This document shows positions 16,159 to 25,274 of a DNA stretch of 64,000 bases, piece after piece. Source of the stretch: Mangrovimonas futianensis (GTDB lineage Bacteria > Bacteroidota > Bacteroidia > Flavobacteriales > Flavobacteriaceae); contig NZ_JAJJNF010000004.1 of assembly GCF_021245805.1 (NCBI RefSeq), forward strand, positions 310,001 through 374,000. The letters run 5' to 3'. The first letter of the stretch is position 1. Each line of letters begins with the position of its first letter. The translations under genes and the position numbers were made by a program. The notes beneath the pieces are model-generated. The model saw only the letters and a list, made by a program, of their open reading frames with translations. It made no database searches and was not told the DNA's origin.

Positions 16159-16764
16159 ATGGTTTTTGATGCATTAATCATAGGTGGTGGTGCCTCTGGA
16201 ATGTCTTGCGCCCTAATTTTAGGTTCTGCAGGAAGCAAACCTTATGCAGAGAACAAAAAGGTAGGTATCATTATGCATCAAAAAACGTCCCATCTTCAAA
16301 CTGCCCTTTTCAATAATGTTTTGGGTTTGGCCCCAGGTACTACTGGGGAATCTATTCTGCATGAAGGTAAAGCACAATTAAAGGCGCTATACCCACATTT
16401 GGAGCAGATTGAAAAAGAAAAAGTACTCTCCATTAATGAAGAGAGTCATTTCTATATCGTTAGGACCAATAAAAACACCTATCAAGCCAAAAATGTAGTC
16501 ATAGCTGTTGGTTATACTAACTTGTTCTCCATTAAAGGATTGGAAGAATTTGTAGCACCACATCCAAGAGCCAAAGAAGAGAAAAATAGAATTTGGCTTA
16601 AAAATGAAAATCATCTCATCAAAAATGGGCTATTTGTATGCGGGTCCTTAGCAGGATGGCGAAGTCAATTTTCGATTGCTGCAGGTAGTGGGGCTCAAGT
16701 GGCTACCGATATTTTAACCAAATGGAACAACGGAGAACACTCCCAAGTTCATGACAAAATTTAA
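16159..16764 (+). CDS. Short FAD-dependent oxidoreductase, thioredoxin-reductase-like fold without NADPH domain
   Basis: A 201-aa protein starting at the ATG one base after the preceding stop; a TTG 12 bases earlier would add four residues. The N-terminus has the dinucleotide-binding motif IIGGGASGMSC, and the C-terminus has NGLFVCGSLAGWRSQFSIAAGSGA, the FAD-binding ending seen in thioredoxin reductases. The NADPH domain and redox CxxC between them are missing, so this is about two thirds of the usual length. Electrons must come from elsewhere. It is linked to MarC and a small membrane protein. Its last bases overlap the stop of the converging protease gene. Confidence 0.75.
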   Translation: MVFDALIIGGGASGMSCALILGSAGSKPYAENKKVGIIMHQKTSHLQTALFNNVLGLAPGTTGESILHEGKAQLKALYPHLEQIEKEKVLSINEESHFYIVRTNKNTYQAKNVVIAVGYTNLFSIKGLEEFVAPHPRAKEEKNRIWLKNENHLIKNGLFVCGSLAGWRSQFSIAAGSGAQVATDILTKWNNGEHSQVHDKI

Positions 16765-18353
16765 GGTTTATCTTGACTTAATTGAATGACCTCATCAATC
16801 ATGATGTCATTTTGATTGAGAATTTCTTCATAGGCGCCTTTACCGTATAATTGATCAGCTAGATTAGCCTTAATGTATTGCTTAACCTCATCATTATAAG
16901 CTATAAAAGTGATATTGGCCCTGGTTTTATCATTTAGATAATTTTGAAACTCCAAGACTAAATCATCATCTGTAACAAAGGAATCAATAAACGTATCACG
17001 GTCATAAGCATCATAAGCATGTCTATCTGCCTCTAGATACTCAAAAACAAAATTGCTGATAAAACCACGTCTTTGAAGATAAGTAAGGGTTTCATTTTGC
17101 ATACCCATATCTAATGGCACAAAAACATCTGGTATGATACCACCCCCGCCATAAACAACCTTTCCTTTAGGCGTTGTGAATTTTAAAGAGTCATGAACCT
17201 CTATTTTACTACCATCCAGTAATTCACCACGCTCCAAACGCTCGTAGTATTCATCATAATAATCCTGATTGCCGTTGGTGTAAGATCGCTGAATGGATCT
17301 TCCTGTTGGTGTATAATACCTAGAAACCGTTAATCTTACGGCACTTCCATCTCCAAGATCCATTTCTCGCTGAACCAATCCCTTTCCATACGATCGTCTT
17401 CCCACAATAGTTCCTCTGTCATTGTCCTGAAGCGCACCTGCCACAATCTCACTGGCAGAAGCCGAATTTTCATCTATTAATACATAAACTTCACCATCTT
17501 CAAAATCTCCTTTTTTAGTAGCATAACTCTTTTCAATATCCCCTCGCTTGTTTTTGGTGAAAAGAATGAGCTTGTCATCTTCTAAAAATTCATCAACAAT
17601 TTGCTCTGCTACCCCTAAAAATCCCCCAGGGTTTTCTCTCAAATCCAAAACCAATTCAGTAATACCTTGATCTTGGAGCTTGGTAAGTTGCTTTTTAAAT
17701 TCCTTATAAGTGGATTCTGCAAATCTGTTGATTTTAATATATCCCAAGCTCTCTGTTAGTTTATAAGCGGCATCAACGCTTGCAATAGGAATATGATCTC
17801 TTTTGATTTTAAAATTTAAGAGGCGGTCTTCATCTTTTCTGTAAACTGTTAAACGAACGGTTGAATTAACTGGACCTTTGAGTTTTCGAATAATATCATC
17901 ATTTTCAATGTCTTTACCATATAAGGTATCTCCATCAGCCATAATAATTCTATCTCCACCTTTTATACCAGCACGATCACTTGGACCTCCTTCCACTGAG
18001 CGAATGACCGTTATGGTATCTCTAAACGTATAAAAATTAATTCCTATCCCCACAAAATCACCTTTCATGTTATCTGTGACCCGTTCCATTTCCTCCTTTG
18101 GAATATAAACAGAATGCGGATCTAGATTTTCAAGAATTCCATTAACAGTAACGTCCACAATGCTATCGGTATTGACATCATCTACATATTCATAATCGAT
18201 GTAATCTATCAACCTGTTTAGCTTGTCTTTTTTACTATTGCTTGAGAATAATCTATCGTTGGCATCAGCATAGTCTAGATTACCTCCAATATAAATTCCA
18301 AACGCTATAGCGATTCCTAAAAATAAGGGGATATATGTTTTGTTGAATTTCAA
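16761..18353 (-). CDS. C-terminal processing protease, S41 family (CtpA/Prc type)
   Basis: A 530-aa serine protease. The N-terminal hydrophobic segment (about residues 7-24) is a signal anchor, so it acts in the periplasm. A PDZ domain spans about 95-175 and the S41 catalytic domain about 195-380. The catalytic dyad is visible: S299 in DENSASASEIV and K324 in SYGKGLVQ. Such enzymes trim C-termini or degrade periplasmic proteins. A 120-aa C-terminal extension follows. The gene overlaps the upstream dCMP deaminase gene by four bases (ATGA), so they are co-translated. At its end it overlaps the converging flavoprotein gene. Confidence 0.93.
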   Translation of the reverse strand: MKFNKTYIPLFLGIAIAFGIYIGGNLDYADANDRLFSSNSKKDKLNRLIDYIDYEYVDDVNTDSIVDVTVNGILENLDPHSVYIPKEEMERVTDNMKGDFVGIGINFYTFRDTITVIRSVEGGPSDRAGIKGGDRIIMADGDTLYGKDIENDDIIRKLKGPVNSTVRLTVYRKDEDRLLNFKIKRDHIPIASVDAAYKLTESLGYIKINRFAESTYKEFKKQLTKLQDQGITELVLDLRENPGGFLGVAEQIVDEFLEDDKLILFTKNKRGDIEKSYATKKGDFEDGEVYVLIDENSASASEIVAGALQDNDRGTIVGRRSYGKGLVQREMDLGDGSAVRLTVSRYYTPTGRSIQRSYTNGNQDYYDEYYERLERGELLDGSKIEVHDSLKFTTPKGKVVYGGGGIIPDVFVPLDMGMQNETLTYLQRRGFISNFVFEYLEADRHAYDAYDRDTFIDSFVTDDDLVLEFQNYLNDKTRANITFIAYNDEVKQYIKANLADQLYGKGAYEEILNQNDIMIDEVIQLSQDKP

Positions 18354-18787
18354 ATGTTTTCTTCTAAATCTTCTAATAACTTCAGTTCGATACCAGCTTT
18401 TTTCATGAACTGCAACCCTGAATCATCCTTATAGGGTTTTTCATAAACCACTCTAGTAATTCCCGCCTGATGAATGAGTTTACTACATTCCTTACAAGGC
18501 GATAGCGTTATATATAACGTAGCTCCTTTACAAGATTGTGTAGAGGATGCCACTTTTAATATGGCATTGGCCTCAGCATGCAGTACATACCATTTGGTAT
18601 AACCCGCTTCATCTTCACAAAAATTTTCAAAACCAGTTGGGGTTCCATTGTATCCATCAGAAATGATCATTCTATCTTTTACAATAATAGCTCCTACCTG
18701 CTTTCTTTGACAATACGACAATTTCCCCCACTCTTTGGCCATTCTTAAATAGGCTTTGTCGTACTTAAGCTGTTTATGTTCTTTCAT
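18350..18787 (-). CDS. dCMP/cytidine deaminase family protein (ComEB-like)
   Basis: A 145-aa zinc-dependent deaminase. The zinc site is complete: H70-A-E72 with E72 as proton shuttle, and C98/C101 in SPCKEC. The N-terminal part (RKQVGAIIVKDRMIISDGYNGTPTGF, in two halves) matches the dCMP deaminase/ComEB group, which turns dCMP into dUMP for thymidylate synthesis. It overlaps the protease gene by four bases. Confidence 0.9.
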   Translation of the reverse strand: MKEHKQLKYDKAYLRMAKEWGKLSYCQRKQVGAIIVKDRMIISDGYNGTPTGFENFCEDEAGYTKWYVLHAEANAILKVASSTQSCKGATLYITLSPCKECSKLIHQAGITRVVYEKPYKDDSGLQFMKKAGIELKLLEDLEENI

Positions 18788-18871
18788 TAAAATTTATGAT
18801 TAACTAAGATACTCGGTTGCAAACTGAATTACAACGAGTTGATTAAAGTTTATGAAAAATTTATAGTTAGT

Positions 18872-19462
18872 TTAAGATAACCAATCGCTGTTCAGAATCA
18901 TTGGAATGGTTAACCCTACCACAATAGAGGAGAGGACCATGACCCAATCTCTCTTGTTAAATCGGAATAAGGTTTGGGTGAGATATCCCAAAAACAATAC
19001 GATAAATACAATGATAACTTGAGCTATTTCAATTCCCACAGCAAATTCAACCAAGGTTAATAATTTATTATCATTACCTCCTACCAACATCTTAAATTCC
19101 CTCGCAAATCCCAAACCGTGAATTAACCCAAAAAATAAGGTGGTTAAAAACAAGACACCCACTTTTTCCTTTTGAGCTCCTTTACCTGCTGTAAACACAT
19201 TAAACAAGGCTACAACCATGATGCTTACAGGAATTAAAAATTCTACTAAGGCTCCATTAACTTTAACCACATCATAAGAAGCTAGAACTAATGACAAGGT
19301 ATGACCTAACGTGAACATAGATACCAAAAGCAATACCCGTTTCCAATCTTTAAAAACATAAGGCACCGTCAAAGCCATTAAAAAAAGTACGTGGTCATAT
19401 GCATTAATATCCAGAACATGATGGATTCCGTATTCCACGTTAAATAAAAAATCGTCCCACAT
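18872..19462 (-). CDS. HupE/UreJ-like membrane protein
   Basis: A 196-aa integral membrane protein with six or so helices. I choose the ATG at 19462; an upstream TTG at 19471 would add three residues but lies closer to the promoter. It has the family's histidine-containing helices: GIHHVLDINAYDHVLFL near the N-terminus, FTLGHTLSL and FGLIHGLGFAREF. HupE/UreJ proteins are linked to nickel transport, but this branch in Bacteroidota stands alone and its metal is unproven. A perfect -7 element stands at 19485-19492 on the minus strand. Confidence 0.82.
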   Translation of the reverse strand: MWDDFLFNVEYGIHHVLDINAYDHVLFLMALTVPYVFKDWKRVLLLVSMFTLGHTLSLVLASYDVVKVNGALVEFLIPVSIMVVALFNVFTAGKGAQKEKVGVLFLTTLFFGLIHGLGFAREFKMLVGGNDNKLLTLVEFAVGIEIAQVIIVFIVLFLGYLTQTLFRFNKRDWVMVLSSIVVGLTIPMILNSDWLS

Positions 19463-19484
19463 AGACTCCAATTTTAGGTTGCCT

Positions 19485-19492
19485 CAAAAGTA
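19485..19492 (-). promoter_or_regulatory. -7 element of HupE/UreJ-like gene
   Basis: Minus strand TACTTTTG, full match to TAnnTTTG. About 22 nt before the chosen ATG. Confidence 0.5.
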
Positions 19493-19529
19493 CAATTTCA
19501 AAATGGATAACATGAGTTTTAACGCAACT

Positions 19530-22043
19530 TTAGAAATATGCTCGTAGAAACACATTAGGGGTAAAGCCCAATGCCTGCTGAACCACCTCATTTATTTGGT
19601 TGTCGTTTACTTGATAAAATCGGTTTAATTCATTGTTGTGGTTCAATAAATTCCAAATGGAAAAACCTATTTTAGCCCGAGCCTTTCGATGCAAATGAAA
19701 ATCATAGGACCCTGAAAGATCAATCCTTAAATAATCATCCAACCGATTGGCATTGGTTTCTCCAAAAATAACTTGGCCATCTGAAATAGATGATTCTGAA
19801 AGAGGTTGGGAAATAGGCCTGCCTGTATGCCAATTAGCTCCTGCTGAAAGCATAAATCCTTTATTGGAATAAGTACATCCTAGAGTTACAGCATGAGTGA
19901 TATCATAATTACTAGGAAAAGACCCACTTTCCAAACTATCAAAATGATAGACATTGTCCATGTAAGAATAGCTTGTCCAAAGATTGATTTTTTCAAATGC
20001 CTTTCTAAGTAAAACATCGACTCCCAAAACCTCATAATCGCCACTTGAACTTATATATTCATATTGGTTTTGAAATCCCTGACTTTGTGCTGTAATACCA
20101 TCCACCTTTTTTGAATAGCCCTCTATACTAATAAGCCATTTATGCTTTTCAAAAGTTAGACCTATTGATCCTTGTTGACTTTCCATTATGGGAATATCCT
20201 CATTATTTGCTAGCTGCCACCTTCTCTTTTCTATCCCCAAGAAATCATTTTGAAAATTCACTATCTGTGAGGTACTTTGGTGCTTCATTTCTCCTAAAAT
20301 CTCTAATGTCAAGCCATTGACAATCTGATAAGAAACATTGAGCCGAGGTTCTAAATAATAGGATTTGAATTTTTCCAAATACTCATACCTCCCTCCCACG
20401 GCCAAATTCAACATTCTATTTTTTGATCGATAGCCCCCTTGCAAGAATGCACCATGACTTCTTAATACCTCAGCCACCAATAGCTTATAGGTTGGGTTAT
20501 CAACATCATCTAAATTGCGAACTTTAGTTTCAACAAAATGATAACCGCCCATCACATTAAACAACTCTTTAAAAGATTTATTGAGTTTTAGTTTGAAGCT
20601 AGATTCTGAAACTGAATTTTCTTGTAAAAAACGTTGAGAATCCAATATATTGGCATTAGTCGATTTCAACTTATAATCGGTTTCATAAATTTCAATCTCA
20701 GAGCGCAAGGAGTGCGACCAATTTCTTGTATATAGTAAGCCTCCGGCAAAACTATTCTGGGTCAATTTACTTTCCCTTGACTCATTTTGATCATTAATTA
20801 CTGCGTTTTCATTAAAAAGCAACGCATTATTGACATTCAAAAAATTGAATCGAAGATGATCCTTTTCAGTTACCTGCCACAACCACCTCAACGACGCATC
20901 ATAAAAATTAAACTGTTTATCAGAGTTGGTTACCAAACCACTTTCTTCAATTTCGGTGTCTTGAGAAATGCGATCAAAAAACTCATTATACGTAGGTGTT
21001 TTTATAAAATCACTAATCGATTTTCTACCTGCTATCTGAACGGAGGAATTTTTACTTACAGGAACGTCCAGAAATGCATTGGCATCTATCAAACTCAACC
21101 CGAAATTGGCTTTAAGAACAGGCGTAATATTACGATCGGTTTTCATTAAAATTGTTCCAGAAACACCATCTGTATAAGAAGCGTCAGCCGCATTTTTTAA
21201 TAAGGATACTTCCTCTGTAATTTGTGGGTTATACATAGAAATCAATCCGAAAAAATGCCCTGATTGATACATTTTTATTCCATCCCACAATATAAGATTC
21301 TGATCATGAGTTCCACCTCTTATATTGATATTTGAGACTGTTTCATTAACACTTTGAACACCCGGAAAAGCTTGTAATGAGTAAAGTACATCGGCATCTA
21401 CAATTCCAGGAAGAATATCAAAATCTGTATAATTTATTTGAAAAGATCCATCACTAACCTTATTAACCCCTTGAGTCATAAAATTGGAAATTACCACTTC
21501 GTTTAATGCTTGTAAATTTGGTTGGAGCAAATAATTAATACAGTCACCTTCAACCATATCTTTTACAAATCTAACCGAGGAGGTATAACCCAAATGCCTT
21601 AAAGCAATCCTTCCAAATTGATCCTTGACCATGAGCTGAAAAAAACCGTTTTCATCACTTACTGCATAATCTATTTCTGATTGTATGGTTGCGCTTTCAA
21701 TGGCCTCCTTTGTATTGGCGTCAAGTAAGTATCCACAAATCACAATACCCTCCAATTTCTTTATGGAAATAAAATAATCATCTGTTTTGATAAACAATAG
21801 ACCTGTTTGGTTTTTCAGATAAGCCAAAACTTCATCTAGTGACTGGTTTGAGGGAGGGAGGGCAAGCCTAATCTTTGAAACAACATCATTGGCATAATTA
21901 AATTGAACTTGATATTGCTTTTGAACTTCTTGCAGAATATCATGAAGTTCCTTATCCCCTTGAATTTCTTGTGAGAAACTCGAAGGAAATAGAAAAAACA
22001 TAAAACATAAGAAAGCCCCAAAAGTTTGCCTTTTAATTGGCAT
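19530..22043 (-). CDS. FecA-type TonB-dependent transducer with STN domain
   Basis: An 837-aa outer-membrane receptor. After a signal peptide (ending near PSSFSQ) comes an STN signalling domain at about 28-95, the part that touches FecR in the periplasm. A carboxypeptidase-regulatory-like beta sandwich follows at about 105-180, then the plug (NIRGGTHDQNLILWDGIKMY) and the barrel, ending in an aromatic residue. The gene overlaps fecR by 11 bp, and the sigma gene is upstream, giving a complete cell-surface signalling set. The ligand is unknown. No siderophore genes are nearby; the divergent cluster encodes copper and heme proteins. Confidence 0.92.
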   Translation of the reverse strand: MPIKRQTFGAFLCFMFFLFPSSFSQEIQGDKELHDILQEVQKQYQVQFNYANDVVSKIRLALPPSNQSLDEVLAYLKNQTGLLFIKTDDYFISIKKLEGIVICGYLLDANTKEAIESATIQSEIDYAVSDENGFFQLMVKDQFGRIALRHLGYTSSVRFVKDMVEGDCINYLLQPNLQALNEVVISNFMTQGVNKVSDGSFQINYTDFDILPGIVDADVLYSLQAFPGVQSVNETVSNINIRGGTHDQNLILWDGIKMYQSGHFFGLISMYNPQITEEVSLLKNAADASYTDGVSGTILMKTDRNITPVLKANFGLSLIDANAFLDVPVSKNSSVQIAGRKSISDFIKTPTYNEFFDRISQDTEIEESGLVTNSDKQFNFYDASLRWLWQVTEKDHLRFNFLNVNNALLFNENAVINDQNESRESKLTQNSFAGGLLYTRNWSHSLRSEIEIYETDYKLKSTNANILDSQRFLQENSVSESSFKLKLNKSFKELFNVMGGYHFVETKVRNLDDVDNPTYKLLVAEVLRSHGAFLQGGYRSKNRMLNLAVGGRYEYLEKFKSYYLEPRLNVSYQIVNGLTLEILGEMKHQSTSQIVNFQNDFLGIEKRRWQLANNEDIPIMESQQGSIGLTFEKHKWLISIEGYSKKVDGITAQSQGFQNQYEYISSSGDYEVLGVDVLLRKAFEKINLWTSYSYMDNVYHFDSLESGSFPSNYDITHAVTLGCTYSNKGFMLSAGANWHTGRPISQPLSESSISDGQVIFGETNANRLDDYLRIDLSGSYDFHLHRKARAKIGFSIWNLLNHNNELNRFYQVNDNQINEVVQQALGFTPNVFLRAYF

Positions 22044-22935
22044 GTATAAGAATATGATTATTAGTTTCTATTGAAAAACTCATGTTCATCGGTGCAGTGA
22101 TTGCCTGTAAGGCCTTACCAAGGTCATCATGCGAAAATCCTCCAGTAAATGAGCGGTGCACATCGACATTCTCAAAGTCCACCTCAACTCCAAATTGCCT
22201 TTCTATTTCAGCCAAAACTTCTTTGAAAGGCACATTTTCAAACACACTTTGGTTATCCATCCAAGTGGGTCTACCAAAGTTCACATTTCCTTCTTCTAAT
22301 TTACTATTTAATATTCTAATAGCCTTTCCTGGAGTCAAAAATCGCTTCAATGTATCCGCAACAACCTGAACCCTCCCTTCAAAACAAACGACTTCAAAGT
22401 AATCGTGACGTTGCTTTACATTAAATTGTGTCCCTACTACGGTTACCGTTCCGCTCTGGGTAACCACATCAAAAGTTTTCCCTTTTTCAACTTTAAAATA
22501 AGCCTCACCCTTTAACTTAACCGTCCTGGATTGATCCCAATTAGATTCATCAAAAGAAATTTTAGTTTCCGCGTTTAAAGTCACCAAAGACAGGTCGGGC
22601 AACTTTATTTCTCTTTGCTCACTTGCCACCGTTGTAACAACTGTTTGACTATTAAACATAAAAGCTGCAAAAAGTCCAAAACCGATTACCAATATCGCAG
22701 CAACTTTCCAAATCCAGTTTTTCTTCTTTTTTGAAACTACCCGATTTTTTGCTTTATACTGGGATTCAAATACTTCAAATGAAGGCATCTGATTGTCCGC
22801 ATCCGATTTAAAATAAGTTGCAGTATCCAAAATTTTCTTGAAATCGGCATATTCTTCCAGCGACTGAAACATTTTGAGCTCCTCAGCATTAAGATCATCA
22901 TTCAACCATTTTCTCACTAACTCTTCCTTATTCAT
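22033..22935 (-). CDS. FecR-family anti-sigma factor
   Basis: A 300-aa inner-membrane regulator. The cytoplasmic N-terminus (about 1-70) would bind the sigma factor. A single membrane helix lies at about 73-95 (WIWKVAAILVIGFGLFAAF). The periplasmic FecR domain is at about 105-205 (LPDLSLVTLNAETKISF, GTQFNVKQ), followed by a C-terminal DUF4974/STN-like domain (NVPFKEVLAEIERQFGVEV) that would meet the receptor. It overlaps the receptor gene by 11 bp and follows the sigma gene by 47 bp. Confidence 0.93.
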   Translation of the reverse strand: MNKEELVRKWLNDDLNAEELKMFQSLEEYADFKKILDTATYFKSDADNQMPSFEVFESQYKAKNRVVSKKKKNWIWKVAAILVIGFGLFAAFMFNSQTVVTTVASEQREIKLPDLSLVTLNAETKISFDESNWDQSRTVKLKGEAYFKVEKGKTFDVVTQSGTVTVVGTQFNVKQRHDYFEVVCFEGRVQVVADTLKRFLTPGKAIRILNSKLEEGNVNFGRPTWMDNQSVFENVPFKEVLAEIERQFGVEVDFENVDVHRSFTGGFSHDDLGKALQAITAPMNMSFSIETNNHILIHAN

Positions 22936-22982
22936 ATTTGACCTATTTATTGATATAACAACTGAGTGCTAAAAAATCCTGA

Positions 22983-23507
22983 TTATTTTATTTTAAAGTG
23001 TTCCAACTCCTTCTTTAAGGTATCAAAAGCGGAATAAATTCGATATTCCACCACTTTTTTGGTCACCCCCAGCATTTCTGCAATTTCGGCGTGCTTCTTC
23101 CCTTCCACCTTACTCAACATAAAAGCAACCCGCTGATCTTCTGGAATCTTGGATAAAACTTTCTGATATCTTTCGAGGTATTCCTTTTCTTCCAAAACGA
23201 ATTGAGGCGTTTCAACACTTTGGCGACTAAGTTTTAATTCGGCATGTTTCAAGACTACTTTTTGATGTTTAATTTCATTCAACATCATGTTGTTTGCCAC
23301 CGTGAAAAGATAGGATTTTGCTTTAGATAAAGTTATCTGCTTACATTGGTTCCAAAGAGTTACAAAGGCTTCTTGAGCCTTATCTTCCGGATTAAATTTC
23401 TCTCCATATTTATAATATAAAAAATCATATAAGTCCTTGGAGTATTTATTGTAAATACCTGAGAACACAGATTCTTCACAAATATTTTTATGCAGTTCTT
23501 TAGCCAA
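22983..23507 (-). CDS. FecI-type ECF sigma factor
   Basis: A 174-aa RNA polymerase sigma factor of the ECF class. Region 2 is at about 15-85 (YDFLYYKYGEKFNPEDKAQEAFVTLWNQ in two parts) and region 4 at about 115-165 (VAFMLSKVEGKKHAEIAEML). No ATG is available in this frame after the upstream stop, so the start is most likely the TTG at 23507. It should be held by the FecR protein until the FecA-type receptor signals. Likely targets are its own operon and the divergent seven-gene cluster 100 bp away. Confidence 0.92.
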   Translation of the reverse strand: MAKELHKNICEESVFSGIYNKYSKDLYDFLYYKYGEKFNPEDKAQEAFVTLWNQCKQITLSKAKSYLFTVANNMMLNEIKHQKVVLKHAELKLSRQSVETPQFVLEEKEYLERYQKVLSKIPEDQRVAFMLSKVEGKKHAEIAEMLGVTKKVVEYRIYSAFDTLKKELEHFKIK

Positions 23508-23609
23508 GTGAATTCATTCTGGTTTCTAAAGGTATATAAATATTTTAAAATTTTTTCAGGAGATTTTAGGACTCAGTTGTTTCATTAATAAAGACATCCT
23601 TTAAATCTT

Positions 23610-24674
23610 ATGAAAATTAAATTTTTCCATATTGCATTACTACTCTTGACCATCTTCTCATCCTGCAGAAAAGAGGAAATGGAATTTATAGACACGAGCC
23701 CAGAGGATACAATCGAAGCCAATTCAAGTGTAGCCATGAGCATGCAGCGTATAGCCATGAAAGATGGTTCTCCTGATAATATTATTGATCAAGCCAATTG
23801 TTTGACAGTTGATTTACCTGTTACCGTGGTAGCCAACGGCACCGAATTAATCATCGCTTCAGAAGATGATTATAGTTCCATCGAAGCCATTTTTGATGAT
23901 TCTATAAGCGATGTTGATTTTCTTGAGATTTATTTCCCCATTACGGTCATCTTTAGCGATTATTCAACCACAGTCATTAACAATCAAACCGAGTTAACCA
24001 ATTTGGCAGCCACTTGTACTGGTGAAAATGAAATTGACGACGACATAGAATGCCTCGATTTTGTATACCCCCTAAATCTTTCCATTTTCAATTTGGAGAA
24101 CGAACTTCTTTATGCCATAACCCTCCTTGATGACAGTGAACTTTACACTTTTATTGCTTCTTTAACACCTGAAATAATAGCGCAGATGCAGTTCCCGATA
24201 AGCATTCAATTGTTTGATAACACACAAATGGTTATTAACAATCTCAACGAATTGGAATCGGCCATTTTATCGTACGGTAATGAATGTGATGAAGATGATG
24301 ATTATGATTATGATGATGACGACTGTATCGGCTGCAACCCCAACTTGATTGTAGAAATATTAACCAATTGTAGTGATTGGAGCGTTGATAAATTAGAAAG
24401 GAATGGCAATGACTATGATGATCTTTATATTGGTTATGTCTTTAATTTCTATACAGACGATTCCCTTTCCGTTACTTATGGCTCTAATACGATTTATGGC
24501 ACTTGGAGTACTGCAGACAATAATGGCACAACTATAGTCGTCATAAATATACCTAGCTTACCATACTGTAACAACGATTGGATCCTACATGAACTAGATG
24601 CTCCTCCAGGTGAAACTAAAGTAGACCTTAGACTAGGAGATGATAGAATTAGATATGAAAATTACTGTAATTAA
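23610..24674 (+). CDS. Lipoprotein with duplicated domain and lipocalin-like C-terminus
   Basis: A 354-aa predicted lipoprotein; the lipobox is FSSC with the cysteine at residue 19. Two related halves follow: both contain LPVTV or YPLNL-type strands, an xFPIxIxxxD segment and a VINNxxEL segment (about 65-145 and 145-225). An Asp-rich stretch with CIGC follows near 225-245. The last 110 residues have the pattern YVFNFYTDDSLSVTYGS then TIYGTWS, which recurs in the next protein and looks lipocalin-like. First gene of the cluster divergent from the ECF sigma gene. No function recognised. Confidence 0.7.
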   Translation: MKIKFFHIALLLLTIFSSCRKEEMEFIDTSPEDTIEANSSVAMSMQRIAMKDGSPDNIIDQANCLTVDLPVTVVANGTELIIASEDDYSSIEAIFDDSISDVDFLEIYFPITVIFSDYSTTVINNQTELTNLAATCTGENEIDDDIECLDFVYPLNLSIFNLENELLYAITLLDDSELYTFIASLTPEIIAQMQFPISIQLFDNTQMVINNLNELESAILSYGNECDEDDDYDYDDDDCIGCNPNLIVEILTNCSDWSVDKLERNGNDYDDLYIGYVFNFYTDDSLSVTYGSNTIYGTWSTADNNGTTIVVINIPSLPYCNNDWILHELDAPPGETKVDLRLGDDRIRYENYCN

Positions 24675-24695
24675 ATCCCTTTAAACAAATACGTT

Positions 24696-25169
24696 ATGAA
24701 AACCAAACACACCTTTTTTTATGCCCTATTAAGCCTTTTATGTTTTTCACTTATGTCTTCTACCTGTTCTTCAGATGATGATGACAACATGCCTAACTCA
24801 TCTGTTCAAGATGCCGTTATGGTATCCCAGTCTGGCACATGGAAAATTAGCAGTTTCATTGACTCTGGTCAAAATGAAACCAACCATTTTACTGGGTACA
24901 CATTCACCTTTGAAGACAATGGGGATTTAACAGCAACCAACGGCTCAAACACCTTAACAGGTTCATGGTCTATTACTAATAGCAATAGTAATGACGACAG
25001 CAATGATGATATGGACTTCAACATCTTCTTCCCTGTTGATGAAAGCAGTGCTTTTGAAGACCTTAACGATGATTGGGACATTTCTTCATACAATGAAAAC
25101 ACAATCAACCTCATTGATGTAAGTGGCGGAAATGGAGGAACAGACACCTTAACCTTTACAAGACTATAG
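24696..25169 (+). CDS. Small lipocalin-like lipoprotein
   Basis: A 157-aa protein with a lipoprotein signal ending in SSTC (cysteine at residue 24) and an Asp run after it. The body has SGTWKISSF near 45 and the motif GYTFTFEDNGDLTATNGS followed by NTLTGSWS, nearly the same as in the C-terminal domain of the preceding gene product, so the two share a paralogous lipocalin-like domain. It lies 21 bp after that gene. Such lipoproteins may bind hydrophobic ligands at the outer membrane, but no ligand can be assigned. Confidence 0.7.
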   Translation: MKTKHTFFYALLSLLCFSLMSSTCSSDDDDNMPNSSVQDAVMVSQSGTWKISSFIDSGQNETNHFTGYTFTFEDNGDLTATNGSNTLTGSWSITNSNSNDDSNDDMDFNIFFPVDESSAFEDLNDDWDISSYNENTINLIDVSGGNGGTDTLTFTRL

Positions 25170-25218
25170 AAATGAAAATTGAAAAAGAAAATACCATTGA
25201 AGTAAATAGCTGAAAACC

Positions 25219-25259
25219 AAATACTGCTCTAGTTTGTAGTCTTTTCTGGAGCAGTATTT
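25219..25259 (+). other. Intercistronic hairpin without T run
   Basis: AAATACTGCTC (25219-25229) pairs with GAGCAGTATTT (25249-25259) over a 19-nt loop. No T run follows, so it is more likely an mRNA-stability or processing element than a terminator. Confidence 0.45.
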
Positions 25260-25274
25260 ACAAAACCAAACCTT

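Noticed and set aside
20787..21149. 120-codon plus-strand frame inside the FecA-type receptor gene
   Set aside because: Antisense to a well-supported receptor frame, no promoter or recognisable protein pattern.
24280..24320. GAT-rich run as a microsatellite or phase-variable repeat
   Set aside because: The repeats are imperfect trinucleotides coding an Asp-rich linker with varied codons; they cannot shift frame by whole-unit change.
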